64,000 bases of DNA, from NCBI GenBank assembly GCA_963966185.1, contig CAWZYM010000216.1, positions 628,501-692,500 on the forward strand. The letters are read 5' to 3'. Under the pieces are notes generated by a model. The model worked only from the letters and a program-made list of their open reading frames with translations. It did not search any database and had not been told where the DNA came from. The translations under genes and the position numbers were made by a program. Numbering within the stretch: position 1 is the first letter of the stretch; each line of letters starts with the position of its first letter. This document shows positions 53,178-63,327 of this stretch, one piece after another. This DNA comes from Rhabditoides inermis. Its lineage: Eukaryota; Nematoda; Chromadorea; Rhabditida; Rhabditidae.

Positions 53178-53375
53178 TCCCTCTCTCCCTTTCCCTCTCT
53201 CTCTCCTCTCCTCTCTCTCACCCTCCCCCTCTCTTCCAGACACTTCCGCGAGCCTCGCACCCCGCACGGTCTCTCCATGGACACTTCCCTCCTCCTCCCC
53301 TACCAGCTCGACGTTCTGCGGCGTCTCGTTCAACAACAGGCCGTCTACCTGCCTCCGCCCAGTCACCTACAGTAA
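49364..53375 (+). CDS. SPSB3-like SPRY domain / SOCS-box protein, 327 aa
   Basis: SPSB proteins bind substrates through the SPRY domain and recruit an Elongin BC-Cullin ubiquitin ligase through a C-terminal SOCS box. Eight exons in phase: 49364-49594, 49738-49814, 50236-50344, 51425-51526, 51976-52127, 52333-52417, 52837-52928, 53240-53375 (TAA). The SPRY part runs from WQWSFDE (about residue 71) through VLFHPYYAFGTAAVRG, QTVAYWEI, MFGVGTDKA, CSYGLSHHGVAHHNG, VGVLFDGPNRRVSYFKNGQH and PLYPMISSTAQ, the order seen in SPSB3. The downstream LPLPVDIKKRIAARV is where the SOCS-box region lies, though the BC box is not obvious. The N-terminus is Ser/Pro/Arg-rich and probably disordered. The start codon directly follows TTCGTAG, a possible trans-splice acceptor. 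Confidence 0.9.
52418..52836 (+). repeat. Purine (GA/GGGA) tract filling SPSB3-like intron 6
   Basis: About 400 bases of nearly pure G/A. The following intron (52929-53239) is the opposite, nearly pure C/T, so two adjacent introns could form a long RNA duplex around exon 7. Confidence 0.9.
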
Positions 53376-54753
53376 TCTACCGTACCCAGTAATCATCATA
53401 CCGTAACCCAGCGGTTACCGTATCCGTCTACATCAATTTTTTCTACAGCAATTTATGAGAGCCCTACAGTCACTGTTTAGGCATAATTCGCTTTTCACCC
53501 AGTAGCCTATGAAAGTTCCCCTACCGTACTCACTTTCTTCCATGCATAGTACTCCTACGCTAGCACAAAAGCCGGGTTCGCGTCTAGTCAATCTCATTTC
53601 GAAGACATTGTTGTCTGTCCACTGCACTTTCAAAATGTTGTTGTATTTATTTATTCATTATGAAATTCGCATTTCGCTCGCTCTAGTCATTTCGTTGGTG
53701 GTGTGTATGACAGAGTGTTTATTCTTCCACATGTTTTGTGTTTACTATAATAAGTTGTAATAAGTGCATAATAAATATTTTATTTGAAGGTTCGGTGGTT
53801 CTAGGAAAGGAAACTTTGGTTCTATACAGAAAACACAATTGTGCTGATGCTTATTTTTCGTGATTGTTTTGACTACCCTTCACTTCCTCCATTTGATATG
53901 TCTTCTTGATATCTTATAGTACTATGCTCGCAATAAGTTGCGCGCGGTGGGGTAGATCAGAGGAAGATGGAGAGTCAGTTCTCGCCAATAGTGCACAAAA
54001 CAAGAGAGGCAGACGGTAATGGCACCGTATTTCGAACTGCACACGAGGTAGATCGAAAACTATCGCTCTGGCGCGGAGTATAGGCTTCTGCGAAGTCATA
54101 TTTTGTGTTTTTTTTTCTTTAAAAAAGTTGTTGTATTTTTTTATTATATGAAAAAATTACTGTTCTGACACCCTCAGAAATCGTTTTTTTTCACATCGCA
54201 TCTCCAATCGAAATTCAATAGTAGAAAACTGTTTCATCGCATTCGGAGCCCAATCTTACCCCTATTCTTTAGGTCATTCAACATTATGGGGGGTAAGAAC
54301 GACTATTCTGAGGGTTGAGAATCCTCTCTGGCCTTTCAGTTTTCCCATATTCCAGCGGGATCGGCGTTGAAGATTTCCATCACAACTCTTCTCCGAGCCA
54401 CTCGCGTCACCGTCATTCAGGCAATCGATGGAGAAGATCCTCAATGAGATTGAGTGCGCTAAGCGCCGTCACCTTTGCTGTTGTAAGCCGAACAGTGAGA
54501 CAATTAGTGATTACAACGAGTGTACAAATCGTGCATGTAGCTGGGGATATGCTGCAGAGGAATGGTTTCCTGAACAACTTTTTTGATTGGTTATCGTTAT
54601 AGGCAGCAAATGTCACGTTTGTAATAAGAAATTTCACCTGCTGTACGCAAATGCAGCTCTCGCGCCATTCATGAGATTTCCGTCAACAGTCACATATCAC
54701 AAGCTATGAAAGTTCCAAATTTCACTGACACCGACGAATTGTTCGGTCTCGAA
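53376..54753. other. SPSB3-like 3'UTR and intergenic DNA
   Basis: AATAAA at 53770-53775 ends the SPSB3-like transcript. The rest shows no supported gene; short frames here have no family resemblance or splice structure. Confidence 0.5.
53770..53775 (+). terminator. Poly(A) signal of the SPSB3-like gene
   Basis: AATAAA 395 bases after the stop codon. Confidence 0.6.
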
Positions 54754-55174
54754 TAGAGTTGGGCACGATTAAACGAATACGAATAAAATCCGAATAATTA
54801 TTCGATTAATCGATTAATCGAATATTTTTTATTCGTTATTCGAGATCTCACGATTAATCGATAAAAATTCGAATGAAATATCTGTTCGATTAATCGATCG
54901 AAGAGTTTTTATTCGTTATTCGTCTTCAATGTTCAATTTTTTTGAAAAATTGATCACAAAACACATGAAATATTCAAAAATACCTCTAATTTATGATCAG
55001 TCGAGAAGAAATATTCGGTCGATTAATTGATTAATCGAATAATCGAATAAGTTTTATTCGTTGTTCTAGCGCTGACGATTAATCGAATAATATTCGAATA
55101 TTCGAACTCGACGATCAATCGAACGAATAAAAATTATTCGTTATTCGTCCAAAATAATTATTCGCCCAACTCTA
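54754..55174. mobile_element. Fold-back MITE rich in CGATTAAT, copy A
   Basis: The ends TAGAGTTGGGC and GCCCAACTCTA are inverted repeats with TA at each outer edge. The interior is dominated by the self-complementary TCGATTAATCGA and ATTCGAATAATTATTCG words, so much of it can fold back. Related in ends and interior to the element at 60859-61353. Confidence 0.75.
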
Positions 55175-55237
55175 GTCTCGAACTACAAAGAGTGAATTTT
55201 TTTTTAAAAAAAAAGAGAAACTCATTTGCGTGATTAA

Positions 55238-56643
55238 GTGAGTAAGACAGTGCTATTACAGTTCGGGCTCGATTGTATGTTGGCTATTTCGATCGTCGGT
55301 CCGTTCTTGAATGTTTTCGGTATATACAACATGTCATTTCACTCTCTTCCCTCTATGAAAGAGTACACACGCTACTTGATATTGATGCATGCGGGTTCGC
55401 TGCTTTCCGAGGCGCTTCTTTGTGAAAGCCGCCCCGTGTTGTACAGTACAATCCGTAATAAGTAGACAATTTTTTTTAGAAATAAGTAATATTTATAATA
55501 AAAGTAATAAATCGCTGTAACTCCGTTTTTTATATATATGCTTTATATATACGTTCAGAAGCGGAATTGCACCAAAAGAGAGTTGCACCAAAAGAGAGAA
55601 TTGTTGTTTACAGTAGTCTGCGTGTGACTACGTAGTTTGTTTTGTGATTTCATCGCTTTGTGATGGAGTTTTCCATATTCACGAATATCGAGAGAAATGA
55701 CGATGGTCGGGCGAGTGAAATTTGCATAAAATCTCGCTCATTTTCCCGTCAACTGAGAAATGACCAGTGTCGATTAGAGGAACTAAATGAAAACCTCCGA
55801 CCAATCACTGATGTAATCACAAAACAAACTACACAATCATATGCAGACTACTATGAACCACACATCTCTCTTTTGATGCAACTCCAAATTCTTCCTCTGA
55901 ATGGAGTTACAGCGATTTATTACTTTTACTATAAATAATACTTATTACTAGAAATTGTCTACTTATTACGGATTGTACTGTACCTCCCACTTATGAGTTT
56001 TTATATGCACGGTCACATTGCGCAATTGATCGGTGCTCATATGTGCATGGTTGGCATAGATTGAATACTGTTAACAACTTTTTTCAGATTATACAGTATA
56101 CATTGATGATAGTTTCTGGATGGGCGGTGTTTGTTGTATTGAGCTTCAAAGCGCAAACCCTTATAGATAGAAATTCGAGATTGTGCATGACACAAACTCA
56201 GTTTAAGCAGTTTGCTATGACTGTAAGTTTCATAATATTGAACGAAACTATTGTTTTTTTGACGCTAATTATTTTACTCGTTCCCATGATTGTGTTGACG
56301 GTTTTAATTTATGAAAATCAGACAGACAAGTTCATTTACACCGAAAACTTGGAAAAAAAACTGTTTTGATAGTACTAATATATTGATTAAGTTCTATCCC
56401 ATGCTTGTTCCGATATTAAAACAAACATCCGCGTTTTTCATCACATATCCAGAACATAACCGAAGGGTGTTAGTGATTGCCTCATATGGAGCTTTTGACA
56501 TGCTCTTGGTAGTAAGTTACACATGCAAAATGCCTTTTAAAGAATGTTGCTTAGATGGTATTGGTCCTTGTTCAAAGCGGGAATATCGGAAAAGACTCGA
56601 AACTTACAATTCAAGTTCTTCATATTTTTCGCCGTTCAAGTAA
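55238..56643 (+). pseudogene. Broken seven-transmembrane chemoreceptor-like gene
   Basis: The hydrophobic pattern fits a nematode serpentine chemoreceptor. There are two N-terminal helices (LLQFGLDCMLAISIVGPFLN; YLILMHAGSLLSEALL), then, after a 537-bp element, PLMSFYMHGHIAQLIGAHM, a probable intron (acceptor TTTTTTCAG, exon from 56088), helices around IIQYTLMIVSGWAVFVVLSF and FIILNETIVFLTLIILL, and a last one around VLVIASYGAFDMLLVV. The element interrupts a coding exon. The frame is also lost near 56367, where the last helix moves to another frame. No good start codon is visible (the open frame begins GTGAGT). The subfamily (srh/str/srd type) is unclear. Likely a chemosensory receptor pseudogene. 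Confidence 0.6.
55442..55982. mobile_element. Tc1/mariner-type MITE with about 80-bp terminal inverted repeats
   Basis: The ends are CAGTACAATCCGTAATAAG and its complement, with inverted repeats extending about 80 bases to ATAAATCGCTGTAACTCC. TA flanks both sides (55442-55443, 55981-55982), and the CAGT...ACTG termini are typical of Tc1/mariner. The 537-bp interior has a 92-codon open frame (55660-55938) partly in the TIR and not recognisable as transposase, so the element is non-autonomous. Removing it with one TA rejoins the chemoreceptor reading frame. Confidence 0.9.
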
Positions 56644-56650
56644 GTGTCAT

Positions 56651-56662
56651 GTATTATTATTA

Positions 56663-56706
<44 letters not shown>

Positions 56707-56711
56707 AATAA
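56651..56711. repeat. (ATT)n microsatellite
   Basis: About 18 TTA/ATT units just after the last chemoreceptor-like frame. Confidence 0.95.
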
Positions 56712-57759
56712 TGTTTCAGTTGTTGCGGCCAGTGGTTTTCCAGTGATTTCCATGCATGGCCCGGTTGCCACCGTATGTCTTTTTGTTTTCAAGTAATTAT
56801 CACACGCACTATCTAAACTATTTCACCCTAATTCTCTAATTGGACACCCTAATGTTAAATGGATTTGAATTGATTTACTGCCCATATCATCTTCTATTCG
56901 CGATTTCTCCTCGGACGGTCGACTGATTTGATATTGTATAGATGAGAATACTTTGTTTGTTGTGTGAATGAACTAACGTGAGGCAACTTGGCATTTGGGG
57001 CGAGAGAGGAATTCAATCGGAGAGTTTCGAGTCTAAACTTACTCTGACTGAGGAAGTACACACGAGTCGTCAATCAAGTGTCGAGAACGGTATTTCCTTG
57101 TCTGATCGATGTGTTTGTAAGCAGCAAGTCACTTGTACAACAGCCTCCTCATTGACGTAATAGAAGTCACGATGAGTATAGATAAACAAACTTTCGGATT
57201 CCTACCTATGGTCAGTGCGATAGAGTGAATGCTGTTCGACTTTCGCGTATTGTGGTTGTTCAGAGGAGAAGAGAAAATGATCGCCTACAACGCGAATAAC
57301 TATTTATTTTCCTTAATAAACTCATAGCTTTACAATGTGATGTCAAGATGTCAAGATGAACGACAGCCGCCAAAAAGGGGTCAGCGCGATGGAGTGGATG
57401 CTGTTCGACCCTCGCGTAAACGTTGCCAAGGACGCACTCGCAGAACTTTCGAAAAAAACACATCTGAAAAACAATCGAACTGGGATCAGCATCCACATCC
57501 ACATACTCACAGACACATACTCATCAGAAATGTCTGTCGCCATCTCGCCTAGCCCCGCCCCTTTTGTCTCCGCCCACTCGCTGTCGGTTCGCTGCGCATC
57601 CCACGACAGTCGCTCATTCCGCCCGCGCACCGAGTGGTCGCCTCTCATTTCAGGTGCCGGCGGCTTCCTCTCCCTCTCTCTCTCCCCCCTCTCTCCCCCC
57701 TCTCTCCCCCCTCTCTCTCTCTTTCCCCTCTCTCTCCCCCTCCCTCTCTTCTCTGTCTC

Positions 57760-57822
<63 letters not shown>

Positions 57823-57850
57823 ACCCTCCCTTTCCAGTGGCCGTTGGGAG
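56712..57850 (+). other. Upstream region of the kinase gene
   Basis: No well-supported gene. An open frame from 57356 runs in phase into the kinase exon through a CT tract, and TTTCAG/GTGCCG at 57653 could be an upstream acceptor or donor, so a 5' exon or leader may lie near 57356-57652. The sequence there shows no recognisable domain. Confidence 0.4.
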
Positions 57851-57915
57851 ATGGCGTCGCCGGCTGTACTCGCCGCCGCCGAGACCGTGGCGTACTACCA
57901 CGGACTACTGCCCAG

Positions 57916-57961
<46 letters not shown>

Positions 57962-59027
57962 CCCCCCCCCCTCTCTCCAGAGAGGACATTGCGGCGCTGC
58001 TCACCAAGAACGGCGACTTCATCCTGCGTCTCTCGGAGGACGACAAGAAGCCCGGCAAGCCAGTGCGCCTGCTCATCCTATCTATGTTCATCTCACCCAC
58101 TCCACAAGGATGCAAGCAGGACACCGCCACCGGAACGGTGGGTTACTGTACACAGCGGGTACTGTATGCTACCGTAACCTTGGTGTACCTACCGTAAGTG
58201 TACCGCTACCGGAACGGTACTGTAGCTTCCGACTCTTACGGTAGTTTGCGGTAGGGTTACGATTACAGTAAGACAACACCTAATGCGAGTTCCAACGCAT
58301 CCACGAGACCACCGAATGTGGGTTACAGTAAGCCTATGTGTACCGCTAACCTACTGTATCTTCAGTTCAAACACTACATTGTGAAGGAGGAGCGCGGAAT
58401 GGTGACGATCGACGGCGAGCTGTGCAAGAAGTCTGCGGGTACGGTGAACTACCGTATACCTTGATTACCGTATACCTATGTGGTGTACTGTATTGTGCAT
58501 CTTCAGGTGCAGTCATCGACGCTCACCTTAACAACGAGATCCGCGTGAACAGAAATGTGAGCAGCGGGATACTGTAGACTACCGTATACCCGAGTCATTT
58601 ACCGTATACCTTGCAGTTGCCAGAGTCGATTCTGCGGACGGCGATCGTGCGGCAAAAGTGGGAGTTGCTACACGAGAACATCACCAAGGAGAAGAAGCTG
58701 GGAGAGGGTACTGTAACTACAGTAATCTATGATTACCGTATACCTAGGCGCGTTCGGTGAGGTGTGCAAGGGCAAGCTGAAGATTCCGAAGAAGGGGATA
58801 GAAGTGGACGTGGCCATCAAGGTGGCCAAGGCAACGGAGATGAACAAGGAGAAGGTACTGTAGGTGCGGGATACTGTACTCTACCGTATGCCTTTCCAGA
58901 TCAAGGAGGTGATGAAAGAGGCGCGAATCATGCGCAACTTCGATCATCCGAACGTAGTGAAGCTGTACGGGGTGGCGGTGATCAAGGAACCACTCATGAT
59001 CGTCATGGAACTGGTGACGGGAGGTAA

Positions 59028-59078
<51 letters not shown>

Positions 59079-59268
59079 CTTCTCCCCTTCTCCCTCTCCC
59101 TCTCCCCCTCTCTCCCTCCCCCCTTTTATCCTTCTCCCTCTCCTCTCTCTCTCTCTCTCTCCCTCTCAACTATCAGATATCAACTCCAAACTCTCCCAAT
59201 GCCATACGATTTGAGATGAATCTGTTCAATCTCTCCTTTTCCCTCTTCTCTCTCTCCCCTCTCCTTCC

Positions 59269-59310
<42 letters not shown>

Positions 59311-59324
59311 TCCCTCCTCTCTCC

Positions 59325-59393
<69 letters not shown>

Positions 59394-61868
59394 CAATCCG
59401 CTCCTCTCAGGCGCTCTCGACGACTACCTGAAGAAGAACAAAGTGTCAATGGAGCATAAGACTCGTATGGTGCTGGGCGCTGCGTGGGGCGTGGCCTACA
59501 TGCATTCGAAGAACTTCATCCATCGCGACCTCGCCGCCAGGAACTGCCTCTTCAACAATGGAGTGGTTGGTAGTAGACGACTACCGAACTAGTTTACTAA
59601 TAGCCGTCAGGAACTGCCTCTTTAACAATGGAGTGGTGCGCATTATAAGTATAAGTGTAAGTATAAGTAAAGTAGTCTAAAAAAACTAGTAGCCGCCAGG
59701 AACTGTCTCTTCAACAATGGAGTGGTTGGTAGTAGACCTTTTGCTTTACTGAACATGACATGAACCATATAGTTTACTAGTAGCCGCCCGAAACTGTCTC
59801 TTCAACAATGGAGTGGTGCGTATGGTTTGATAGGTAGTAGACCTTTTAATAATTCAATTAGCGGTCAGTCTTTTCGAAATTCTCTTCTATACGAACTTTG
59901 AAAAGTTTTGAAGGAAATGTTTCAAAGAGAGTTAGCAAAGAAGTGTGATGACCTAGTTTACTGGGATGAACTAGTTTACTGGTAGTACGCTCCAGGCTAG
60001 TATCCGTCAATCTTCATTCCTCATTCATCGCTTTCCAGTGCAAGATCAGTGACTTTGGTCTCACCCGCGAGGGTGAGGAGTACAAGATGAAGGTGGTGAC
60101 GAAGCTGCCGATTCGCTGGCTCGCCCCCGAGATCATCGAGCAGTTCACCTACTCCAAGGCCACCGACGTGTGGGCGTTCGGCGTGCTCGGTGAGTAGCAT
60201 TGGTAGCAGCGAGCGTGAATACTTGGTCTCTGGTAGCAGCGAACGTGAATTCGTTCCTCTCCTCTGGTGCAAGTAGCAAACGTTAATTCGGTTTTGTTTA
60301 CTGTCACCAGCAAGCGCGAATTGATTTCTGTCTACTGGTAGTAGCTAGCAGTATTTCTTATTAGTACTGGGAAAGGGTAGCAGCAAGTGCAAGTCTTATC
60401 ACTGGTAGCAGAAAATGTGACTCTAGCAGCAAGTACTTTTTTCAGTATGGGAGATCTACCACGACGCTAAAGAACCCTATGATGGCATGACATTCGGAGA
60501 AGTGAAGAAGGTAGCCCAGCCTCTTCAGCTAGTCACTCCACCCCCTTTTCAGGAAGTGCCGAAGGGCCATCGCATGTCTTTCGACGACCGCGTCGATCAC
60601 ACCATCGTCAAGATCGTCAATGTACTGTAGCTACCGTATACTATCGTAACTACCGTACCGTAACTACCGTAGGCTACCGTATCTCACCTCTTGCAGGACT
60701 GCTGGCAGCACAATCCGGACAAGCGCCGGAAGATGTACGAGATTGTGAACGCGTTGGAGAACCACACCGAGATTCGCTTCCAGGGAGAACAGGACGAAGA
60801 GTGAGTGGAACGTTGTTATCAATCAATAACCTGACCACTCGCTTGGCTATCTAATTGGTAGCGTTGGGTCGATTAAGAAAAGTTGATTAATGATTACGAT
60901 TAATCGAAAAATTAATCGAAAACCTCGATTAATCGATTAATCGTTAGTCGAGAAATTGTCGAATAATTGATTAACGATTAACCGTTAATCGAACTTCTGT
61001 CGATTAATCGATTAATGATTAATTTCCAACCTTTCCGATCCGTTTCCGTAGCTTGATGTGAACAATTACCATAAACAGTACATTTCTGAGAAAATGTGGC
61101 TTATTTCGACTCATACAACGCTCCAGGAAGCGAAAATTGTACCGAAATTGAGAAATATACTTTCGATTTAATCGAGATTCTTTCGATTAATCAAATAACG
61201 ATTAATCGTTAATCGAACTTGTTTTGATTAGTCGATCAACAATTAATCGTTAATCGAAACATGTTCGATTAATCGATTATTCGACCGATTAATCGATTAA
61301 TCGAGCTGATTAATCGAATATTAATCGAAAGTCGATTAATCGACCCAACACTACTAATTGGCTATCTAATTGGCTATCTAGCTAGAAATTGCTATTTAAT
61401 TCTCTAGAAGCGCAATTTGCATAGACTGATTTGCATCGGCGCCCATAACGTCACAACTGATCACTCTACTTCAGTAGATTATAAATTGCGCAGCGAGACC
61501 GGTCTATACAGTCATGGCGCGCGGTGCGGGAATATTCGAACTGGAGAAATGGCGGGAACCAATATTCTTGTTCAGCAACGACGCGCCTGCCGAGAACCGT
61601 AAGGAGAAGCCGGCGGAGGTGGAGGCGGAGACGATTCCCGAGGGAGACCGCGCGCCCGACAAGATGGACATGAAGAACGGACTCACCCCAGCGCTCCTCG
61701 AGAAACTCAAAAACGCCACTGGTGAGTGCGAGATCGGTTCCAGATGCCATGTCACTGGTAGCAGCAACTTCTCAGTTATCGATCGATTTTCCAGCCGGTC
61801 CCGCGGGCAACAACAAGAGCTCGAAAACGGAGAAGAAAAAGAAGAGCAAGAAGGAGAAGGAGAAGTAG
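57851..61868 (+). CDS. SH2-domain non-receptor tyrosine kinase (Fer/Fes-like), 476 aa
   Basis: A cytosolic tyrosine kinase with one SH2 domain and no F-BAR, the layout of the large nematode Fer-related family, many of which act in the male germ line. 14 exons in phase: 57851-57915, 57981-58137, 58366-58438, 58507-58556, 58617-58707, 58748-58854, 58900-59023, 59411-59565, 60039-60189, 60446-60510, 60553-60621, 60697-60800, 61576-61721, 61795-61868 (TAG). SH2: YYHGLLPRED (from 15), phosphotyrosine-binding Arg38 in FILRLSE. Kinase: glycine loop GEGAFGEV (144-151), Lys170 in VAIK, HRDLAARN (260-267), DFG (279-281), WLAPE (301-305); all catalytic residues intact. The tail is acidic and then Lys-rich (KSSKTEKKKKSKKEKEK). 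If intron 12 is retained, translation stops right after DEE. Starts at the first ATG; an upstream exon is possible. Confidence 0.92.
58138..58365 (+). repeat. Kinase intron 2 with copied exon 2 donor edges
   Basis: The exon 2 end (CCACCGGAACG then GTGGGTTACTGTA, donor at 58138) recurs as GCTACCGGAACGGTACTGTA at 58207-58226 and as a diverged ACCACCGAATGTGGGTTACA at 58309-58328, within a TACCGTA-rich intron. Confidence 0.7.
59530..59820 (+). repeat. Four copies of the kinase exon 8 end plus donor
   Basis: GCCAGGAACTGCCTCTTCAA and the following CAATGGAGTG, then GT, end exon 8 (donor at 59566). The block recurs at about 59603-59640, 59692-59730 and 59783-59820 with one or two changes each. Every copy has a GT donor (GTTGGT or GTGCG) and the three extra ones are preceded by TAG (CTAATAG/CTAGTAG), a possible acceptor. 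Confidence 0.9.
60859..61353. mobile_element. Fold-back MITE rich in CGATTAAT, copy B
   Basis: The ends TAGCGTTGGGTCGATTAA and TTAATCGACCCAACACTA are inverted repeats with outer TA. The interior is mostly repeated CGATTAATCGATTAATCG words around a unique core (about 61025-61155). It resembles copy A at 54754-55174 in size, ends and composition. It lies in kinase intron 12. Confidence 0.8.
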
Positions 61869-62876
61869 ACCGACCAAACGGCAAAAGCCTCCGATTACAA
61901 CCATGATTACATTAAACACTATGCATACTAACTTAGTTCCAGTTGCGCGCCTGTTGCCCTGCAACACCCATTAGAGCCCGCCCGCCCCGTCTTACAAGTG
62001 CCTTTCAAACAACCACACTACCACACCCGATGACTGTGTTGAATAAAAAAATCTTGAATGTGTGACGGGGACAATTTATGGCTTTCAAACAGTGTAATCA
62101 AACAGTATTCTAGTTCTAGGTCGCCTGATACAAAACATGAATACATTCAATTCCTACTATCGATATTCAAACATACGCGCTATCGTTCGAATAGTCACGA
62201 ATTCAAACTAACACTCGTCATCAAATCGATGCATATCATTCCACACGTAATATTTGTTCGATCCTGGTTAGTGGAGAAGTACATAGCGGATAGCGGAAAC
62301 CTTGTGAAATCACATCATTTGCAATATTATCGTGCGCACAATCGTCTGTATACTGTATGCTCTTCGAGTTACTGTAATTGTAGAACTCAGTTTTCTTAGA
62401 GTCGTCTTTGTTTCTCCATTTTAGCTGATTGATCATTTATTTGTAACATATATGCATCATTCATACGCTCTCGTTCGCTGTTTCTGTGAACTGTTTGATT
62501 TCACAAATAGCTTTTCATATTCATATACATTTCGTCTCTGAGCCATCAGTGTATATGTTTATGAATATGAATTTGTTTATTTATATTGACGAAAACGTCT
62601 ATAAATATGTAGAGATCGTATTCGTAAATTGACCTGAAGCTCCGTCGACACTGGCCACTGCATCGAAACTGCACAGTTTCAAATTACTTATTTGCTGATG
62701 AGCCGACCTGTTCAAAATATACTAGTTGACTAACCAATTCAATTTAACGTTTTACTGATAAAATATAGTGACCTTTTCGTTCACCGTAACCACAAAATGA
62801 AATCACTTCTCATGGTTTGCCCAGTGTGAAAAAGAAATTTGAACTCTCTGAAACAACAGTCAATGACTTTTTTCTG
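61869..62876 (+). other. Kinase 3'UTR and intergenic DNA
   Basis: AATAAA at 62043-62048 ends the kinase transcript. Beyond it the sequence is AT-rich with no supported gene or repeat. Confidence 0.5.
62043..62048 (+). terminator. Kinase poly(A) signal
   Basis: AATAAA 175 bases after the stop codon. Confidence 0.6.
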
Positions 62877-63327
62877 GCTAGCACGGCTCGTCATTTCGGT
62901 CGCCCCTCTCTGTCGCAGCGTGTCCGTAGACAGCGACTGTGCCGCGCGCTAAGGGAGGTTCTAAGATAAAATTTGATCCAAGTTAAGGGTCAAAGAAGGG
63001 TAAAGTTTCCATTTTTGCCCTAAGTTTCTCACTGCTGGACTGGGAGTCACGTTTTGAATCCAAGCCCAAACTTTGACCATACTTTACCCACGCCCGAAAC
63101 TTTGCCCAAGAGAGTATGGGGCGCTGAAGAGAATTAGACAGAAAAAGTGGGGGTGGGTAATGTTTGGCACAAAAATCATCTTAGAACCTCCCTAATGCCC
63201 TGTGGGAAATGACCGCTCGCATCACCTGGCACTGCGCCAGCCCATTGTCAAAAATGAGCGGAGCGGTCGCGACGCGGTTTTTGTCTGCGGACAGCGGGAC
63301 CCGGCCGAAATGACGAGCCGTGGCTAG
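62877..63327. mobile_element. Outer MITE with CACGGCTCGTCATTTCGG terminal repeats
   Basis: CACGGCTCGTCATTTCGG at 62882-62899 is the inverse of CCGAAATGACGAGCCGTG at 63305-63322, flanked on both sides by GCTAG (62877-62881 and 63323-63327) as a target duplication. About 200 bp of its own sequence, rich in GCGAC/GCGCC, is split by a second MITE. Confidence 0.8.
62950..63195. mobile_element. Inner MITE copy 2 (PIF/Harbinger-like), nested
   Basis: The 240-bp body (62953-63192) has TIRs GGGAGGTTCTAAGAT and ATCTTAGAACCTCCC, flanked by TAA on both sides (3-bp TNA duplication). It is full-length related to the copy in SMC1 intron 9 and sits inside the outer MITE, so it inserted later. Confidence 0.9.

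Noticed and set aside
52329..53366. Ser/Leu-rich and Arg/Glu-rich long frames such as the 345-codon minus-strand one
   Set aside because: They come from CT/GA tracts, which lack stops in several frames; similar false frames occur near 1193-1681, 30535-31009, 48215-48653, 57564-58244 and 59180-59449.
55660..55938. A 92-codon frame inside the Tc1-type MITE as a transposase
   Set aside because: No DDE motif or helix-turn-helix is visible and its end runs into the terminal inverted repeat.
57356..58177. Treating the 273-codon frame as one large first exon of the kinase
   Set aside because: It reads through a long CT tract that looks like an intron with a TTTCCAG acceptor, and past the exon 1 donor; only the part after 57851 resembles an SH2 kinase start.
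60801..60803. End of the kinase at the TGA just after exon 12
   Set aside because: A GTGAGT donor begins two bases before the end of that codon, and two further exons in phase (61576-61721, 61795-61868) add the acidic/Lys-rich tail and a poly(A) signal; the short form is possible only if the intron is retained.
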